DNA from: an uncultured Lachnoanaerobaculum sp.
GTDB taxonomy: Bacteria; Bacillota; Clostridia; Lachnospirales; Lachnospiraceae
Assembly: GCF_938015485.1 (NCBI RefSeq)
Contig: NZ_CALLVU010000051.1
Location: 1 to 44,417 of the forward strand
Direction: 5' to 3'
DNA: 44,417 nt
The translations under genes and the position numbers were made by a program. The notes below the pieces were generated by a model. That model did not search any database, was not told the DNA's origin, and saw nothing but the letters and a program-made list of their open reading frames with translations. Within the stretch, counting starts at the first letter, position 1. The number at the start of each line of letters is the position of its first letter. Below, one piece after another: positions 41,744-44,417 of this stretch.

Positions 41744-43531
41744 TTAATAATATATAACTTTAGGGTATACCTTTTCAGAGTTTAAACTTTTCTTTATTAT
41801 AGCAAAATCCTCTTTCATACTTAAAGGTACTTCAATTTGCTTTAGGTTCTTACATATAGTTATAGCAAGGCTTTCTATATACTGCATACTTTCCGGAAAT
41901 CTTATTTTTTCAAGGCTTTTACAATATGCAAAAGCTGCAAAGTGTACCTCTTCCAATCCGGACGGCAGAGTAATCTCTTTTAAACCGCTACAACCAAAAA
42001 ATACTCCCATATTCAATATTCTGATATCACAGCCCTCCTTAAATACAACTTTTTCAAGTGCTTCACAGTCTTCAAAGGCCTTTACACCAAGATATTCTGT
42101 ACTCTTTGGTATCTCTATTTCTTTAAGACTTTTACATTCTTTAAAAGCTCCCAATTGAATTTCTTTAATATTGCTTTCTTCTTCAAATATACACTCATTT
42201 AAATTCTTACATCCGCTAAAAGCTTCCCTGCCTATGATTTCCACACTTTTTGGAATCTCTACGCTTTTTAATCCTTCCGAGTTTAAAAACGCCTCACTAC
42301 CTATACTCTTTGTTCCTTCTCTGACTTTAACATAACTTGCTCCATGTTCGTATTTAAGGAGTATATCTTGGAAATATTTACATCCATATTCATCCTTTTC
42401 CAAATTTTCAAGCCAATATGTATTCTCAAATACTCCTGCATCCAATCCGTCAGGAGTTTTTTCCATATCGATATCAGATAAATTTCTACAATTTGCAAAG
42501 GCCATACTTCCTATATTCTTTATCTTTTCAGATATATTTATACTTTCTATATCACATTCATAAAATGCTCTGTCTTCAATATCTTCTAAGTTTTGCGGCA
42601 TATTTATATTTTTAAGACTTTTACAGTTTGCGAAGGCTTCATACCCCACAACTATAATACTTTCAGGTAATTCAACCGTAATCAAATCAGGCAGATTTGA
42701 ACAGGCTTTACTTGCAATCACTCTTGTACCATCTTTTACCTTCATTTCACTGCCTTTATTCCAATATTTTATCAAGGCGTCACCTATATATATTCCATCC
42801 TCATCTTCCCAGAGTCCCCTCTCATAATACTTTGTACCTTCAAATGCTCCTTCCTCAATATATTTTATTCCGTTGGACATCTCTATATCAGAAAGTTTTT
42901 TGCAATCTTTAAAAGCATATGTATTTATCTGTTCGACCGAATCCGGAATATCTATACTTTTTATTTTTTCACATCCCGAAAATGCTTCACTTCCTATACT
43001 CTTCAAACCGTCATTAAGCTCTATTTCTGTCAGATTATTACAGTTTGAAAATGTAGACTCACCAATCTCCTTTACTCCAAGCGGAATACTTATTTTTTCC
43101 AAAGCAGTACAATCTTTAAATGCTGCAGCATTTATTTTCTCCAAGCCTCCCGGAAATTCTATATTTTTTAAATTTGAGCATTTATAAAACGCCCCTTCAC
43201 CTATCTCTTTTACATTATCAGGTATATTAATATATTCTATTTTTCTACAGCCAGCAAATGAAAACTTACCGATACTTTCCAATGTATCCGGCAATTTTAC
43301 AGTTTCTAAATTTTCATAAGCTATAAAGGCATACTCATTTATCATTTTTACACCTGTAGGAATTATCAGCTCTCTCATACTTTGCCTACTCTCAAATATA
43401 CCTTCTTTAACACCTAATAATATATTTTCCCTTATAATCAGTTTCCTTTTTGCATGAGTACTTACATATATTGAAATAATCACGATCAATAATATAAAAA
43501 TAATCAGCCTGACTTTTCTTCCTTTGCTCAT
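41744..43531 (-). CDS. Membrane-anchored BspA-type leucine-rich repeat protein
   Basis: 595 residues from ATG 43531 (AGGGGA nine bases ahead; the upstream TTG has no spacing for it). One N-terminal membrane segment (about 9-26) is followed by BspA-type repeats over nearly the whole length, like the next gene. The same LRENILLGVKEGI-type entry segment (here IRENILLGVKEGIFESRQS) and the DEYGCKYF insert occur in both, so the two arose by duplication. They differ in repeat number. No LPxTG signal: anchoring is by the N-terminus. Function is inferred to be surface adhesion. Confidence 0.85.
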   Translation of the reverse strand: MSKGRKVRLIIFILLIVIISIYVSTHAKRKLIIRENILLGVKEGIFESRQSMRELIIPTGVKMINEYAFIAYENLETVKLPDTLESIGKFSFAGCRKIEYINIPDNVKEIGEGAFYKCSNLKNIEFPGGLEKINAAAFKDCTALEKISIPLGVKEIGESTFSNCNNLTEIELNDGLKSIGSEAFSGCEKIKSIDIPDSVEQINTYAFKDCKKLSDIEMSNGIKYIEEGAFEGTKYYERGLWEDEDGIYIGDALIKYWNKGSEMKVKDGTRVIASKACSNLPDLITVELPESIIVVGYEAFANCKSLKNINMPQNLEDIEDRAFYECDIESINISEKIKNIGSMAFANCRNLSDIDMEKTPDGLDAGVFENTYWLENLEKDEYGCKYFQDILLKYEHGASYVKVREGTKSIGSEAFLNSEGLKSVEIPKSVEIIGREAFSGCKNLNECIFEEESNIKEIQLGAFKECKSLKEIEIPKSTEYLGVKAFEDCEALEKVVFKEGCDIRILNMGVFFGCSGLKEITLPSGLEEVHFAAFAYCKSLEKIRFPESMQYIESLAITICKNLKQIEVPLSMKEDFAIIKKSLNSEKVYPKVIYY

Positions 43532-43551
43532 ACACAAATTTCCCCTTTATT

Positions 43552-44250
43552 TTACTTCACCACCTTAACAGCTTCATATAAATAACCTCTGTTAGTAAAC
43601 AAATCCCATATACTTATGGCCCTATCCTCAAATACAGTTTTTTCTGTCCCGTCTCCATTTCCATATATTATTTTCCCCTTAAACTCCGAATCGTCATAAT
43701 CCATGTATTTAAGAACATACAGATAATATGTACCGTCCTCTGTTGTTTTATACATATATTTTATAAGTTCATCTAAATTATTTACTTCTTTAAACTCTTC
43801 CAGTCCTTCGGCTTCAGATATGGTTTGCGGTGATGTAAGCTTACCGTTTTTATCTCTTTTACACACTCTCAGATGCTTCATATTATCATTAAAAAAATCT
43901 ATAAACTTCTGTGTGTTTTCATCTTCTACAATCTTATATCTATATAGGATTCTACTTTGCCCGTAAATGTAATCTGAAATGTCCCGTTCAACCACATATG
44001 ACCTATCCCTACTTGTGTATACATCATGAACCTTTCCTCTCTTGTCGATGCACTCAAGATCCGCTCTCAGTAAATCTGCAAGCATTACAATAACTCCCGC
44101 TTCAACACGATATTTCTCCGCTCTGTCTATTCTTCTGTCATTTAAATATTCCGCAATATCCATCGATGAAAAAAGCAATGTCAACACAAAAGATATTATT
44201 ATAATAATCTTGAGCTTCTTTATTTCTATTCTTCTTGTTTCACTACACAT
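43552..44250 (-). CDS. Membrane-anchored protein of unknown function
   Basis: 232 residues from ATG 44250, seven bases after an AGGGGG site; the ATG two codons upstream lies too near that site. A basic start and one membrane segment (about 13-32) are followed by an outside or inside domain of mixed helix and strand rich in Tyr, Asp and Lys (YKTTEDGTYYLYVLKYMDYDD). I do not recognise a family. It is 20 bases upstream of the LRR genes on the same strand, and the three anchored proteins probably form one operon or a linked surface system. Confidence 0.75.
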   Translation of the reverse strand: MCSETRRIEIKKLKIIIIISFVLTLLFSSMDIAEYLNDRRIDRAEKYRVEAGVIVMLADLLRADLECIDKRGKVHDVYTSRDRSYVVERDISDYIYGQSRILYRYKIVEDENTQKFIDFFNDNMKHLRVCKRDKNGKLTSPQTISEAEGLEEFKEVNNLDELIKYMYKTTEDGTYYLYVLKYMDYDDSEFKGKIIYGNGDGTEKTVFEDRAISIWDLFTNRGYLYEAVKVVK

Positions 44251-44404
44251 AATCATACCCCCTAAAACTTAATAAAACACGTCCAAAATCCCTTAATTCA
44301 TCTGACAATCCAATGTATCCGACATCAACAGTATAATTATGGATACTGGTATCTTTATTTAGCAATAAATACAATATACTACTATTCTCGTTCCGCTCTT
44401 TTAC
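44243..44404 (-). pseudogene. Possible coding remnant or 3' end of a gene
   Basis: An open frame of 53 codons without a start runs from a stop at 44405-44407 to TAG at 44243-44245, overlapping the next gene start. It reads like protein (YTVDVGYIGLSDELRDFGRV) rather than noise. Either a degraded gene, a frameshifted gene end, or an ORF with a TTG start. It cannot be settled from 170 bases at the edge. Confidence 0.35.
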
Positions 44405-44417
44405 CTATATTTTAATC

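Noticed and set aside
1..44417. CRISPR arrays, insertion sequences, prophage, tRNA and rRNA genes.
   Set aside because: I read both strands for direct repeats with spacers, transposase motifs, phage genes and cloverleaf or rRNA sequences and found none.

Overview
The window is a low-GC Firmicutes chromosome segment, most likely from a Lachnospiraceae-type anaerobe. The grounds are AT-rich intergenic DNA, strong AGGAGG ribosome binding sites, a six-gene Rnf complex, a group B-like [FeFe] hydrogenase, a threonyl T-box leader, paired FeoA genes with FeoB, an RNHCP-domain protein and BspA-type leucine-rich repeat proteins. I see no rRNA, tRNA, CRISPR array, transposase, prophage or replication origin. 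Almost all genes are on the minus strand, so most operons read right to left.

Layout. 1-335: unexplained hairpins and a plus-strand terminator. 336-5484: rnfCDGEAB, the ferredoxin:NAD+ ion pump, with a long leader. 5943-12436: argS, then a run read as galK, a small membrane protein, nrdR, yqeG, aroE, aroQ, efp. 12548-14014: degV divergent from a tandem-Mop molybdate-binding protein. 14052-17753: htpG behind a CIRCE operator, and the hydrogenase. 17982-21012: a surface protein with a C-terminal sorting-type signal and an EF-G-like GTPase. 21307-23659: tyrA-aroA (plus strand). 23710-28736: a CAP-domain secreted protein, an RNHCP protein, thrS with its T-box, and a GltD-like oxidoreductase. 28890-34970: an iron region with a DtxR-family regulator, a P1B-type ATPase, a small membrane protein, feoA-feoA-feoB and a Cys-rich peptide, with repeated TTAG...CTAA palindromes in its divergent control region. 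34997-39515: radA, ybaK and a TetM-like GTPase fused to an NYN/YacP-type nuclease domain. 39569-44250: a short beta-rich protein, two membrane-anchored BspA-type LRR proteins and an anchored unknown protein, with a possible coding remnant at the right edge.

How the genes work together. Rnf and the hydrogenase both use reduced ferredoxin, so the window carries two exits for fermentation electrons. aroQ, aroE, aroA and tyrA cover much of the shikimate-to-tyrosine route but lie in two separate operons. The iron region looks like one regulon: ferrous iron uptake by FeoAB, with the ATPase and small membrane protein resembling a ferrosome-type (Fez) iron storage pair. The two points most worth following are this Fez-like/Feo region with its shared operators, and the fusion of a ribosome-binding GTPase to a Rae1/YacP-like nuclease.
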